A stretch of DNA of 64,000 nt from Piezodorus guildinii (lineage: Eukaryota; Arthropoda; Insecta; Hemiptera; Pentatomidae): positions 107,634,711-107,698,710 of the forward strand of contig CM041295.1 in the NCBI GenBank assembly GCA_023052935.1, given 5' to 3'. The stretch's first letter is position 1. Each line of letters starts with the position of its first letter. Positions 34,935-44,646 of the stretch are shown one piece after another. The translations under genes were made by a program, and so were the position numbers. The notes below the pieces were generated by a model, which made no database searches, was not told the origin of the DNA, and saw nothing but the letters and a program-made list of their open reading frames with translations.

Positions 34935-35755
34935 TATAATGTATCATTAAAATATATAAGTTTTGTCGATAATTTCAGAGAAATGTGCTGTAACTAATTA
35001 TTCTTATATACATCTATATTTCCTGCATTTAACTTTATAATTTTAACTTTATTTATAATCGTTATTAGATAACTTTTAGTTGACTTTGGAGTTCATATAA
35101 CGACTCGGTGATTTTTTAAGAAATTTCAAAAAATGTTTATAAAATTAAAATTATTTTAAATATCTCAATATATGCCCAATATAACGAAGTGCAAACAATT
35201 TTAAAAAAAATTAGTTTTGTTTCTAGCTTTTACTGACAAAATTTGAAAACCGTAAATTGATTTCCACACTTTTGATAAAGTAGAATGCATTGTTGGCTAT
35301 AAGTTTTTCTTTTTAATGGGAAGACCAGAAAAAAATGGCATATAAAATTATTTTGATGTCTAACTTAATTTTTCCAAATGATAAACCATAGTGAGGTACT
35401 GGCCCGAAGCGAGATATAATTATAAATATGTTTGTGTAGAGTATTTTTTACGGTTTTCAAATTTTGTTCGTAAAAACTAGAAACAAAACTAAGTTTTTTA
35501 AAACAATTAGCACTTCGTTATGTTGGGCATATACTGAGATATTTAAAATAATTTTAATGTTTTCAAATGTTTTTGAAATTTCTTATAAAATTACCAAGTC
35601 GTTTTACGAAACCTAAAGTTTATTTAACGTTATCTGATAACGATTCTAAACAAAGTTAAATGCATGAAATATAGATACATAAAGATTTATATAACAATAA
35701 TTAGATAAAGAGACATTTCTCTGAAATTATCGACAAAACATATATATTTTTATGA
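34935..35755. mobile_element. Fold-back element with arms of about 320 bases
   Basis: The left arm (34940-35275: TAAGTTTTGTCGATAATTTC, AACGAAGTGCAAACAATTTT, CAAAATTTGAAAACCGTAAA) is repeated inverted at 35435-35745 with about 10-15% divergence. The 160-base centre is non-coding (TAAACCATAGTGAGGTACTG). No target duplication was identified and no transposase is encoded. It is probably a non-autonomous DNA element. Confidence 0.75.
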
Positions 35756-35859
35756 TATAAAAATGAACCAAAAAACATGCCAATCATACCATTGAAGTGA
35801 ATTTAATAAGGAACAAAATGATGTTAAAATGGCTGATATATCTTAAATAGAACGATTGG

Positions 35860-35985
35860 TGTATACTTTTGTCCCGAAAAAGTGCGTTTGGAAACACTGT
35901 GCAGCGCCGCTATCTTTGCTTGAAGCACCTCTTTGTAGCATCCGATAAATCGCCTCGTGTAACGCTCCACTGTCTGATCGGCTTA
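35860..35985 (+). repeat. Dispersed repeat rep-3, copy 3
   Basis: TACTTTTGTCCCGAAAAAGT, CAGCGCCGCTATC and GCTTGAAGCACCTCTTTGTA link the two partial copies at 24640 and 28310 (both minus). GC-richer than its flanks. It ends 90 bases before the Shal exon. Confidence 0.65.
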
Positions 35986-36077
35986 ATTTAAATGAATAAG
36001 TCGCGTAACTCAAAGCACTGAATGATTACTCAATAACTGCAGTATTTGGACTTGAAATATTTTAGTCGGCGGCTTAC

Positions 36078-36240
36078 CCTCTGAGCCTTCCTCTTGTCGG
36101 CCCTCTGGTTCTGGTGGTATATCCTACTGAAGTTGGAGACGATGACAGGTACCGGAAGGGCTATGACCAAGACTCCGCTGAGGGAGCAGACGCCTCCGAC
36201 GATCTTACCCGCGATTGTTTCAGGAACCATGTCCCCGTAC
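36078..36240 (-). CDS. Shal: Shal (Kv4) K+ channel, pore-end/S6 exon
   Basis: Exon of 163 bases encoding 54 residues from YGDMVPET to DKRKAQR. The Tyr-Gly-Asp is the end of the K+ selectivity filter; the preceding Gly codon is split by the intron, so the exon enters in phase 2. Next come S6 with the Pro-Val-Pro hinge ([10 protein letters not shown]) and the start of the cytoplasmic tail ([15 protein letters not shown]), which in this family follows the gate. The acceptor reads TTCCAG before GTACGGGG; the donor is AGG followed by GTAAGC. The exon ends in phase 0, matching the next exon at 17156. In the family this protein forms tetrameric A-type K+ channels in the neuronal membrane. The exon is much richer in GC than its surroundings, as expected for a constrained exon. 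Upstream exons were not found up to position 64000, so the previous intron is more than 27 kb. Confidence 0.95.
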
Positions 36241-36385
36241 CTGGAAGCATATTATATCACTTAGTACATTAATGTAATTAATTAGAATTTTATAGAGGCA
36301 TAGACTATATAAATGAGTTCTAATGTTATTTTATTGCATTCTCAGGGAAAATTCAACCTTTTTTATTGAGGATGTATAGTCGACT

Positions 36386-36567
36386 GTAGAAACTATTATG
36401 GGTGGAATAATCAGGAGTCAGTCTTTTTTTAAATATTTTAATCCAGTTAATGCTTGGACATGGCTCAGTAATGCCCTGATAATGGCTCACAAGCTTGTGC
36501 CGAAACGTCGGCAAAATTAAAATATTTAGAAAAAGACCGACTCCTGATTATTCCACCTATAACAACC
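36386..36567. mobile_element. Fold-back element with hammerhead-like core
   Basis: Arms of about 50 bases (GGTGGAATAATCAGGAGTCA at 36401 and its complement near 36556) flank a centre with the ribozyme-like segment 36473-36512. It is the best preserved member of the fold-back class and lies in the Shal intron next to the pore exon, whose acceptor is only about 150 bases away. Confidence 0.78.
36473..36512 (+). ncRNA. Hammerhead-ribozyme-like motif (probably inactive)
   Basis: Reads GCC, CTGATAA, TGGC, CACAAGCTTGTG, CC, GAAA, CGTC, GGC. GCC/GGC form stem I; GGC...GCC around a 12-base palindrome form stem II; CTGATAA and GAAA occupy the two conserved core strands; stem III is a minimal C-G. The expected core is CTGANGA, so the G8 position is A here, which should abolish cleavage. 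Such short-stem-III hammerheads are known from Penelope-like elements. Confidence 0.5.
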
Positions 36568-36574
36568 TTTTTTT

Positions 36575-36800
36575 AAGTCAATTTAAACTTTTTCTAAATC
36601 AAATTCATCCTTTTTCAATTTAAATTCAACCTTTTCCATTTCAAAATAAGCCTTTCCTATTTCATATTCAATCTATTTCGATATTAATAAATCAATAAAA
36701 ATCATATAAACATAACTATTGCATTTTCAAATAAAATTCAACCTTTTTCAAGTCAAATTCAACCGTTTTCAAGTCGAATTCAACCTTTAAAAGTTTTCAG
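36575..36800. repeat. Degenerate 20-24 bp tandem repeat
   Basis: Repeated words TCAATTTAAATTCAACCTTT, TTTCAAGTCAAATTCAACCG and TTTCAAGTCGAATTCAACCT recur every 21-24 bases for about ten poorly conserved units. Related units occur at 52350 and 57785. Confidence 0.7.
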
Positions 36801-36965
36801 CATTTCAATTCATCTAAAGCTTAATCATTTTTACCTATTATCGTGTTAATTAGAGAATTTATTGGTAACTATTATTTATTAATTATCAGCTATTTTAATT
36901 ATATTGGTGTTATTCATTATTAGTTTGTATAGGTTTCTTCCCTTATATGAATTAAATAATAATAA

Positions 36966-37097
36966 TATAATTTTATTTTTTATTTATTTATTTAAAAAAT
37001 TTTTACAACTGTATTAAATAAATACAAGTAAATAGGCTTTATATATGATTACACACATGGTAGTCCTGAGAAGAAACTACCCATTGGTAGCACTCCA
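36966..37097 (-). pseudogene. J2 LINE 3' end fragment
   Basis: TTTTTACAACTGTATTAAAT, then AAGAAACTACCCATTGGTAG and CACTCCA, match the 3' ends at 16350, 17710 and 58075. Minus orientation; about 130 bases remain. Confidence 0.75.
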
Positions 37098-38169
37098 TAA
37101 TATAATTAAATTTGTAATTTATGTTATACAGTCGTGGTCATAGAAATTGCATCACCTATTTAATTTTTTATGGTAATGAATTTGATGCAAACGAATATTT
37201 TTGGTTTTGTCTACTTATGCATATCATACGCTTAATGAATTAAAGAAATTAAAAAAAAAAAAATGTTTCTCAGTTCTTTGATAGTAATTCTAACTAATAA
37301 TACTAGACATTTTTTTTTTTACTTACGCCGAATTTCAAGCATTTCGCTATCATTGTGAGATTACATGAATTGGAACCATTTGCACACAAAACACTGGTGA
37401 CCCGAATCGATAGTGGTCATAGTTTTGAAAATAATTATTATTATTCATCGTACAATAGAACTTAAACTTCTATATTTTTCTCTTGATTTTTATGAAATTT
37501 TCTTTAATTTTCAATATATAATATTATTTATTTATGTAATCAGCATTTTTTAAAAACATGTAGTAATTTCTAAATTTTTAATTTTTTTTTTTACATATCC
37601 CTTTTATCCTGATTGGGGAAATTCATATAATCAGTTAATGCTTGAGTTTAATTTAAGGTTAAAACTGATAGATAGGTGCACAATAACTGCTATCTGCCAC
37701 CTAGACATTATCATTAGATTAATGCAAATTTAAGATTGTATATATATATATATTAATATATATATATATATATATATATTTATTCTTATATTTAAATTGA
37801 TATGACTGCGGCTGGTTTTCCTTTTCCCTCCCGTTTTCTTTCTGTTTCTATATCTTTCTTTTTCTTTACGTTCTTAATTTTATATGTGTGTATATTTTAT
37901 ATGTTTATGATTTATTGTTTAAGTTAATTTTTTTTTCTAGTAATATTATCATGATTTGTTTTTTGTTTGTTTATATAAGATACGTTGGTACATTGTACAT
38001 TACCTATAAGTTTAAATTCCAGTTATTATTATTGTTAAATCTGTAAATGTAATGAGATTATTTATAATTTGACTCCTGTAATTGGGCCTTGGCCTGTTGG
38101 TGAATGCTATAATATAAAAATAAAATGTAAATAATTGTAATGATACACCAATCGAACAATTTTCATTAA
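37098..38169. other. No gene; (TA)n and a possible LINE 3' end
   Basis: Contains an interrupted (TA)n tract at 37738-37781. From 37800 to 38130 there is a T-rich sequence ending GGGCCTTGGCCTGTTGGTGA then ATGCTATAATATAAAAATAA, which has the look of a plus-strand non-LTR 3' untranslated end (GGGCC.TGGCCC then AATAAA), but no coding part is attached. Confidence 0.4.
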
Positions 38170-38445
38170 TCACACAGTACTAGATAAATAGACACGAAAT
38201 AGAATAATCATTTTAAAATAACTTAGTCTTCTCCACGTCATGTTCAAATACTGAAATGATTCGAAATAAGTTAAAGAGTGTAAATAGACTATAAATATTG
38301 ATGCTCCTAGGACTGTCATGAACAAAAGATGTCGGATATTGTCTTTCTTTAATCTATTTTTAAAATTAAGACAAACATTCTGAATGCATGCCAATACAGC
38401 CCCTGAAGTTAGAGTCGAAAGAGCTTTTGAAACAATAGAACCCAT
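38170..38445 (-). CDS. Unassigned small ORF with possible myristoylation site
   Basis: 91 codons. It begins MGSIVSKALSTL, where Gly2 and Ser6 fit the N-myristoylation pattern, and has one hydrophobic stretch at residues 43-60 (HLLFMTVLGASIFIVYL). No family recognised. It stands in an intron of Shal in the same direction and is not part of a recognised repeat. Chance opening in AT-rich DNA is the most likely explanation. Confidence 0.18.
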   Translation of the reverse strand: MGSIVSKALSTLTSGAVLACIQNVCLNFKNRLKKDNIRHLLFMTVLGASIFIVYLHSLTYFESFQYLNMTWRRLSYFKMIILFRVYLSSTV

Positions 38446-38739
38446 GTCATATTCACTAAATGAACGCTCATTTCTATTTCTGTTTTAAAACTTGTGCATT
38501 TTAGTACAAAAATATCTATAAGAAGAAAGATACAAGATGTGTACGTGTTTGTAAACCAATAGTAAAAACTAAGAGAGCACGCAACAAACAATTTTCACTT
38601 ACCGTTGTTGTTAAAATAGATTTAAGAACTTTTAAATGAAGTTAGAGTTTAAAAAAAGTCTAAAGAATTACATTGAATTTAGATGGAAACATTTATTTTA
38701 GATTAAGTGATCTAACAATAGAAACTTTTGTATTATCTA

Positions 38740-39261
38740 CAACTAACGATCAGCCCTTCGCTCGGTTGCAATTTACAGTTATGTAACAAAAGTTGAGTTT
38801 ATCACTTCGGGATTATGAGTTCATTGTAACGAAAAGTGTACTTAAAAAAAATTGTTTATTACCTAACGTCTATTCATTATTATATTAAATCATCGGTAGA
38901 AACAGAAACATAAATGAGTCAAAAAATCAGTTTGAATTAGTCTCCATGGGAGTTTAATTGTTTTTACAATGGAACATCTGTTCTCATGAAAAAATAGAAA
39001 TAATTATTATCAATATTAGTTTATGGATTTGGTATGTAATATTTTTTTTTAAATCAGGAGTACTGTATGTAAGAATATAACCAGTACGATACTATACGGT
39101 GGCAACACTAAATCACCAGTACCTTCCTCACCAACTTATAACGGCTTATAACAATTAACAACTTTTTATTAACTTGTACGAATTATTTTATTGCAGATTA
39201 ACTTTTCTTAAATCTTGCGCTTCCCGACGGTATATTATACGTCCATATTGCTATTCATAAT
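38740..39261 (+). repeat. Rep-2 copy, left part
   Basis: TTTATGGATTTGGTATGTAA, AAGAATATAACC, GTACGATACTATACG and CTTAAATCTTGCGCTTCCCG follow the family order. It is interrupted at 39261 by an RTE-like insertion and continues at 40248. Confidence 0.7.
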
Positions 39262-40232
39262 AATAATAATAATAATAATAATAATAGGCTTACCGAACCC
39301 GAAGGTTCGATGCCGATACCACCAACTTTGTCCACACAGACTCGTCCAATGTTCACCGTTCAAGCCCAAGCCCCTGAGATCAGCCTTAACGCAATCCACC
39401 CATCGACGCTTCGGCCTATCTTTCGGACGTCTACCATTCGGATCAGCGAATACCAACTTTCTCGGACTCCGTTCCTCACCGAGCCCAACAGCTTTACTCG
39501 CCCCTTTGAGTCTCCGCGATGCTATCAACTCAATTATATTCACAGGATACAAGTTCCGCAATTCCGCGCTGTGCAACCTTCTAAACTCCCCAGTGGCCTC
39601 ATCTGTCTTCGGACCAAATATTTTACGCAATACCTTATTTTCGAAAACCTTAAGCCGTTGTTCATCCTTCAAAGTAAGCGGCCACGTTTCACATCCGTAA
39701 AGAACCGTTGGAAGAATAATAGTTTTATAAATTCTAATCTTTAAGTTTTTAGATAGAAGCCGCGAACTAAGTAACTTAGCAACTGAATAATAGCACGCAT
39801 TTCCCACCTTTAACCGGGACTTTATTTCTTCCTGGATTTCATTTTTTCTGGTTATAATTGAAACTAAATACTTGAATTTCTCTACGTGTTCAAAAGTATG
39901 CCCTGATATATCAATATCACCAAGATTACCACCGTTTCTGCTACTAATCATATATTTCGTCTTATCGGTATTTAATTCGAGTCCTATTTCTTTACCGGTT
40001 TTTATTAACACACTTGTATTTAGTTGTATGGTTTCCGTGTCTTCACCTAGCAGTACCAAATCATTGGCATACCCTAACACCGGAATCCTGTCACCCATAT
40101 TTAAACCTTTCCCGGTACACATCACCTTTCCTATGACTAAAGCTATATTAAATAACACCGGTGAAAGGGAGTCACCCTGTTTCAAACCCGATCGCACCTC
40201 GAATCTCTCGGAGTAATTATGACCGATTTTAA
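39262..40232 (-). mobile_element. RTE-like LINE insertion with TSD and (AAT)n tail
   Basis: 971 bp flanked by ATTGCTATTCATAAT on both sides (39247-39261 and 40233-40247), although the last few bases may blend with the tail. On the plus strand the left end is (AAT)n (39262-39287), i.e. a trinucleotide tail on the minus-strand element. It is inserted into a rep-2 copy, the two halves of which are otherwise continuous. It is 5'-truncated within the RT domain. Confidence 0.93.
39282..40232 (-). CDS. RTE-like reverse transcriptase, C-terminal part, open
   Basis: Uninterrupted frame of about 315 codons. It enters within the RT domain (SGLKQGDSLSPVLFNIAL), passes the active-site motif as GYANDLVLLGE, then TDKTKYMISSR, HVEKFKYL, RLKVGNACYYSVAKLLSSRL, LYGCETWPLTLKDEQRLKVF and ENKVLRKIFGPKTDEATGEF, and ends in a basic RPKRRWVDCVKADLRGLGLN tail. 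The frame runs on into the (ATT)n tail as poly-Ile. Normal YADD reads YAND, a loss of one metal-binding Asp, so the polymerase should be inactive. The intact frame despite truncation indicates a young insertion. Confidence 0.9.
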
Positions 40233-40247
40233 ATTGCTATTCATAAT

Positions 40248-40440
40248 TGAGGAACATATTTTGATGGCTTGATTTTAGACAATTTTATTTTCTCATCTAA
40301 AGAAAAAATTAATTACAATGTATTTTACTTATAAACCTTCAAAAAAGAATACTCGAAATGATAGTTAAACCTGTATTCAAATCCGTCTCGTGGTTTAGTA
40401 GGAGTTCGCGGGTACCGAGAATTGCGATATCATTTTATAT
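40248..40440 (+). repeat. Rep-2 copy, right part
   Basis: Continues the copy broken at 39261: TTGATGGCTTGATTTTAGAC, TTACAATGTATTTTACTTAT, AAATCCGTCTCGTGGTTTAG and GAGTTCGCGGGTACC. The (TA)n tail is short here. Confidence 0.75.
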
Positions 40441-41089
40441 CGAGAGAGGCTATCACTTAGTTTTATCCGTTTAGTATTACTTCTCATGTATATCTTATGC
40501 TGATTTTAATATAAGATAATTTTTTTTCTAAAACGTTTAGCTTCTCAACGTGATGTCTCAGGAAATATCCTCCTTTCAATCATACCATTAAGAAAATAAA
40601 ATGGTTTTCAACTGATTCACTAATTCACTTCTCCAATGTACATTTTTATTTATGTATATAAAATACACCAGTTTAATTATAGGTACCTACCGAACATAAA
40701 TATAATATGGTGCAAAAACTTATTTCTATTTATCCAACCTACACTTCCTTCTTTTTTTTTTAAACTATGTGGTGCGTAATATGTATTTGATATAAAGAAT
40801 ATTATAAATCAAAATAGAGAATATCAAAAAATATGTTGGTTGAAACGTTTCAAAAACGTACTTTCAGGCGTAACTTGAATATTCAATATAATTCTTTGAC
40901 TTCCTACTAAAAGTGGTATAACTGACCCATATAGAGACAAGCTGCCATTTGGCTAGTTATATGGTTTATGTTGGGAATATCATTATTCCCAGTAAAACTA
41001 CGGCAGTAGCCACTGCAGAATGTTTTAAAACGGCCGTATCCAGCAAATGATTAAAACCAGTGAATAACGCTGTTGGAAAAGGATAGGGT
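40441..41089. other. No recognisable gene
   Basis: AT-rich. GTTGAAACGTTTCAAAAACG at 40838 is a small palindrome; no arms found. Confidence 0.4.
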
Positions 41090-41925
41090 TTTTAGTTTAA
41101 AGAAAAGATTAGAGTGGTCCGAGGAGCCAAAATCTTACGAGAAGTCGAAAAATATTAAAGCAGTAAATTTCCTATCGTCCATGGCAGTATGTATGTCACT
41201 TGTGACTTTGACCAGAGCGGATTGAGTGGGGAAACCTGAACGGAAACCAGATTGGAGAGGATCGAGTAGTTTGGATTTTTCGAGGAATTCGAATATTTGA
41301 GTATGAATTATTCTTTCGAGAGGTTTGAGAGGATGGAGATAGGATGATAGTCTTAAGGAAGAGCATGGTTACCGGTTTTGTTGATGGAATGGACTAAAGC
41401 ATTTTTCCAAGAGCTATGGAACACTGAATTTAGGGGAAAAAAGTTATAGATACAGAGAAGGACTTACTGGATTTCTGGATGGCTTAGTTTCAACCTTAGT
41501 CTGGCACGCCTAAAGCGCCTGCGTGCAGCCTCACGTCTTTTTTGTTGATCTTTATTATCTTGAGACATCCAGGGACCAGGTCAGTGGATGGATATCAAGG
41601 ATATAGATATAGATGAGATTAGAGGTGAGGATATCGACCATGCAATCAATGGAGGTAAAGGAATAGATTTCGCTCCAGTTCATCTTTTCGAGGTCAGGTA
41701 ACAGGTTTTCTTTGGTTAGGGCGTCCTTGTTGCGAAAATTAATGGTTTTGGGTTGGAACGCTGAGGTTTAAAAATTGTAAGATATTTTGATAAGGTCATG
41801 AGATGAAGGGAATGTTACTGGATGCTGTGAAGCGCAAAGAAGGTTATGCTTTCAGTCGATAAAATGTAGGTCCAGTCAGGTGTCAGACCTAAAGGTATGG
41901 TGAGTTGGAGCACACGAAACGATGT

Positions 41926-41969
<44 letters not shown>

Positions 41970-42425
41970 TCGTATATATTACATTTTGTCATAATAGACA
42001 ATAATAATAGTGCTACAGGATCTCATTCATACAATATTTACAATATAAACAAAAGGAAAGTCAAATTACTGATGTAAATATGGAGAGAAAAAAAAAGAAA
42101 AAGGTTTTCCAGGAAGAGCTTATCGTCGGAGTTCGATAGTAATTTGGTGTTGAAGTCACCAGAGATTATATCGAAGGATTGATCGAAAGAAACCTGAGGT
42201 GGACGATATACTACAGCATATAGGAGAGTGCGTGAGCTGTAAGAAATTTAAATGAACAGGAATTCAACCTGTGGGTAGTTATATGGAAATGAGTCATCTA
42301 GGATTCTGGATTTAAGGCTGTTATGCACATAAAGACCTACACAACCGTTCTTGCCGATACGATCGTGCCGGACAAACGGATAATCAGGAATGGAAACTGG
42401 AGAAGAAGGAATGTAGGATTTTAAC

Positions 42426-42427
<2 letters not shown>
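41090..42427 (-). pseudogene. Jockey-like LINE: APE endonuclease and RT start, with nested insertion
   Basis: From right to left on the minus strand: SYIPSSPVSIPDYPFVRHDR, IGKNGCVGLYVHNSLKSRIL, NYPQVEFLFI, LLYAVVYRPPQVSFDQSFDI and ISGDFNTKLLS, all motifs of the apurinic-type endonuclease domain. After an insertion (41931-42095) the linker follows: NFRNKDALTKENLLPDLEKM, NWSEIYSFTS, RRARLRLKLSHPEIQ, then NALVHSINKTGNHALPK of RT motif 0/1. Several stops. It may belong to J1 or J2, whose endonuclease regions are otherwise not present here. Confidence 0.82.
41931..42095 (-). mobile_element. J1-like 3'-UTR fragment nested in Jockey relic
   Basis: A T run of 36 (poly(A) tail on the minus strand) precedes ATTACATTTTGTCATAATAG, ATCTCATTCATACAATATTT and GTCAAATTACTGATG, which parallel the J1 3' end at 53025-53110. 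It separates the endonuclease and linker parts of the host copy. No target duplication was recognised. Confidence 0.7.
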
Positions 42428-42428
<1 letters not shown>

Positions 42429-42480
<52 letters not shown>

Positions 42481-42486
42481 AATCAT

Positions 42487-42528
<42 letters not shown>
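42429..42528. repeat. Two (TA)n tracts
   Basis: About 24 and 19 TA units separated by TTTAATCATTATATAA. Confidence 0.95.
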
Positions 42529-42531
<3 letters not shown>

Positions 42532-42569
42532 AGTATAGGCTTGTTAACGATTTCAAACCGGTTTAATAG

Positions 42570-42881
42570 TTGATCTCAGTTCTTTTCAAGAAGCTTCTAC
42601 CTTTAACAGTAACATGTATTTATGAGGAGCAATTCTTCCTGTTTACCGCCGTGGGAGGACCAGGATACACCCTGCACAAGTTCCACCCACGTATACAATT
42701 AGAGGAAACTTGGGATTCGGTATTTATATTTAGCGATCAACTCGCATATTATACTGTTTCCGCTCACCCTGTTCTCTTCCTTTATTATTCCAATGTTTTT
42801 CTAGGAGCAGATTTGATAACAAAAAAAGAAAAGAAAAAAAAAAGTGAATTTTACAAAACTTCAAAGATTCTTCAAAGTTAA
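42570..42881 (+). other. Unassigned open frame, GC-richer 5' half
   Basis: 103 codons; residues 15-55 (CIYEEQFFLFTAVGGPGYTL, HKFHPRIQLEETWDS) are encoded by DNA of higher GC than its flanks. No domain recognised; it may be a piece of an old transposable element. The C-terminal Lys run is an A tract. Confidence 0.25.
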
Positions 42882-42959
42882 CATCACAAATGAGACGCTT
42901 ATTTTCAAATGGCACTGTAGGAAACATTTCAACGAATTTGGTTTATTGACATATTTTTA

Positions 42960-44000
42960 CCTATACTTGAAATATAATAAAGTAAGGGAAAGTTTTGCGA
43001 TTGTGAAATGAAAATCGAATTTGAGTTTTCAACAGAAATACACGTTTTAAAGCCCCCTGAGTCCAAATAACTATGTATCGCAAAAAAATTAATTCGTGGA
43101 TGTTGTAAGACATAATCAGACTTATAATTATTTAAAAAAAAATTGTATTACATATTTAGGATAGGCATAGGTAAGTTACAAGAACTGTTTCTTGAAATTT
43201 CACGAACTTCATACCATGCGTTTTACATCTTTTTACGGTTTTCTTAAAAACCATTAGATCGTTTTCGGTTAAACTTGTTGTATTAATATAAAATTAAACA
43301 GGATTTATTGTCATATAGGCCTTATCTTTATTGATGTCCCGCTAAATTATCTGTGAATGTATATGGTACGTCCGGCACAAAAAGTTGATAAACCGAAATT
43401 TTATTCTTAATATATGCCTGGGATTTTTTCAACTTTTTCAACAAAATCAATGAACCAGAAAAGAAAGGCACTTTACACCACAAATTTAGAATTTTTTTTT
43501 CGATTTTCTCGAAAACGGCTCTTGAGATTTTAATTATACTCTTCATATGCTTGTAAATTTGAATGCGATTTTATTTTGTGTAGGTTTTATCCTCATTGCA
43601 ATAGTTTTATGAGACTTATACTAGAAATTTTCAAAATTTCTTCTTTAAAGTACCTTTACTTTTTTTGATTTGCATTAGGTAACCAATTTTCCTTGCTGAC
43701 ATTGATAACTAAGTGAATATTATAGAGATTGATAACCAATTTTTTTTTACGCAAAGAAGAAAAGTATTATATTTGCGCAATATACCGTTGAAAAGCGCTA
43801 AATTTTAGAAAAGAAATATTGCTTAACATACAAAGATGTAGAAGGTAATGCAGGATAATGAAAATGGCATAAAGTTTAGTTATTGTTGTATTGTTTTGTC
43901 TTCTATAAATGGTACATCGAAAAAAATTTTTTAAAAAATTGGTATCAATATGAGAGGTGAGTAAAAGTTGCGTTGTGTGAGTAGCAGATTTTTATTCTAA
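42960..44000 (+). repeat. Rep-1 copy with repeated middle segment
   Basis: ATAATAAAGTAAGGGAAAGT, TCAACAGAAATACACG, then TTTTACGGTTTTCTTAAAAA at 43233 and again GATTTTCTCGAAAACGGCTC at 43503, so the conserved block occurs twice. It ends with ATATACCGTTGAAAAGCGCT and AAAAGTTGCGTTGTGTGAGT. Confidence 0.72.
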
Positions 44001-44144
44001 TCGTACAGCTTTATCTATATCCGTCTACCAGTGATATCTAAAAATTTAAAGTTACAGTTCTTTCCAAATTTATCAAGTACACATTTAATTAATTTCAATG
44101 CATACTAAAACATAAATAAATTATATTAAGTAATCATAAATGGA

Positions 44145-44310
44145 AAGGACAGGTTGTCGGTATTTCCTGAACTGACTGGTAGGCGTCCGAAGTGTCGATT
44201 CGAGGCCTGTGTTTAGTCTAATACCGGGGGCTTGGACTTGAACGGTGATCTTTTTAGACGAATCTGTGTAGGCAGTACTTGGTAATGTCGGTATCGGTAT
44301 TGTTTGTTTT
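44145..44310 (+). pseudogene. RTE-like LINE C-terminal fragment
   Basis: GGTAGGCGTCCGAAGTGTCG, GGGGGCTTGGACTTGAACGG and GAATCTGTGTAGGCAGTACT match the reverse complement of 54310-54430, the basic tail region of the RTE-like element. Plus orientation; about 160 bases. Confidence 0.7.
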
Positions 44311-44420
44311 ATAAAATTACAAAACACCCTCATCTTCAGGAAAGGAAGTACTAAATTTTATGTATTTTGATAAATTATTCCAATATAAATAATTTAACAT
44401 CCACATGCATTATATATTGC

Positions 44421-44422
<2 letters not shown>

Positions 44423-44491
<69 letters not shown>
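44423..44491. repeat. (TA)n microsatellite
   Basis: About 34 units. It abuts the 3' end of a minus-strand rep-2 copy, as in other copies. Confidence 0.95.
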
Positions 44492-44492
<1 letters not shown>

Positions 44493-44514
44493 CTAGTTAA
44501 TCTCTCTATAACGC

Positions 44515-44646
44515 GATTTTGGTTTCCGCGAACTCCTTCTAAATCACAAGTTGGATTTTGATCCGGTTTTCACCATCATTTAGAGCATTCTTTCCTAAAG
44601 GTTCATAAGTAAAATACATTTCAATTTAGCGTTTCTGTAAACGGGA
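44515..44646 (-). repeat. Rep-2 copy, 3' part
   Basis: On the minus strand it includes GGTGAAAACCGGATCAAAAT, CCAACTTGTGATTTAGAAGG and GTTCGCGGAAACC; the rest of this copy lies at 46119-46510 beyond an inserted element. Confidence 0.75.

Noticed and set aside
36575..36800. CRISPR-like array
   Set aside because: The genome is eukaryotic and the units are degenerate with no constant repeat and unique spacers.
39215..39744. Two plus-strand frames of 144-161 codons
   Set aside because: They are antisense to the RTE-like polymerase, whose minus-strand frame has clear motifs.
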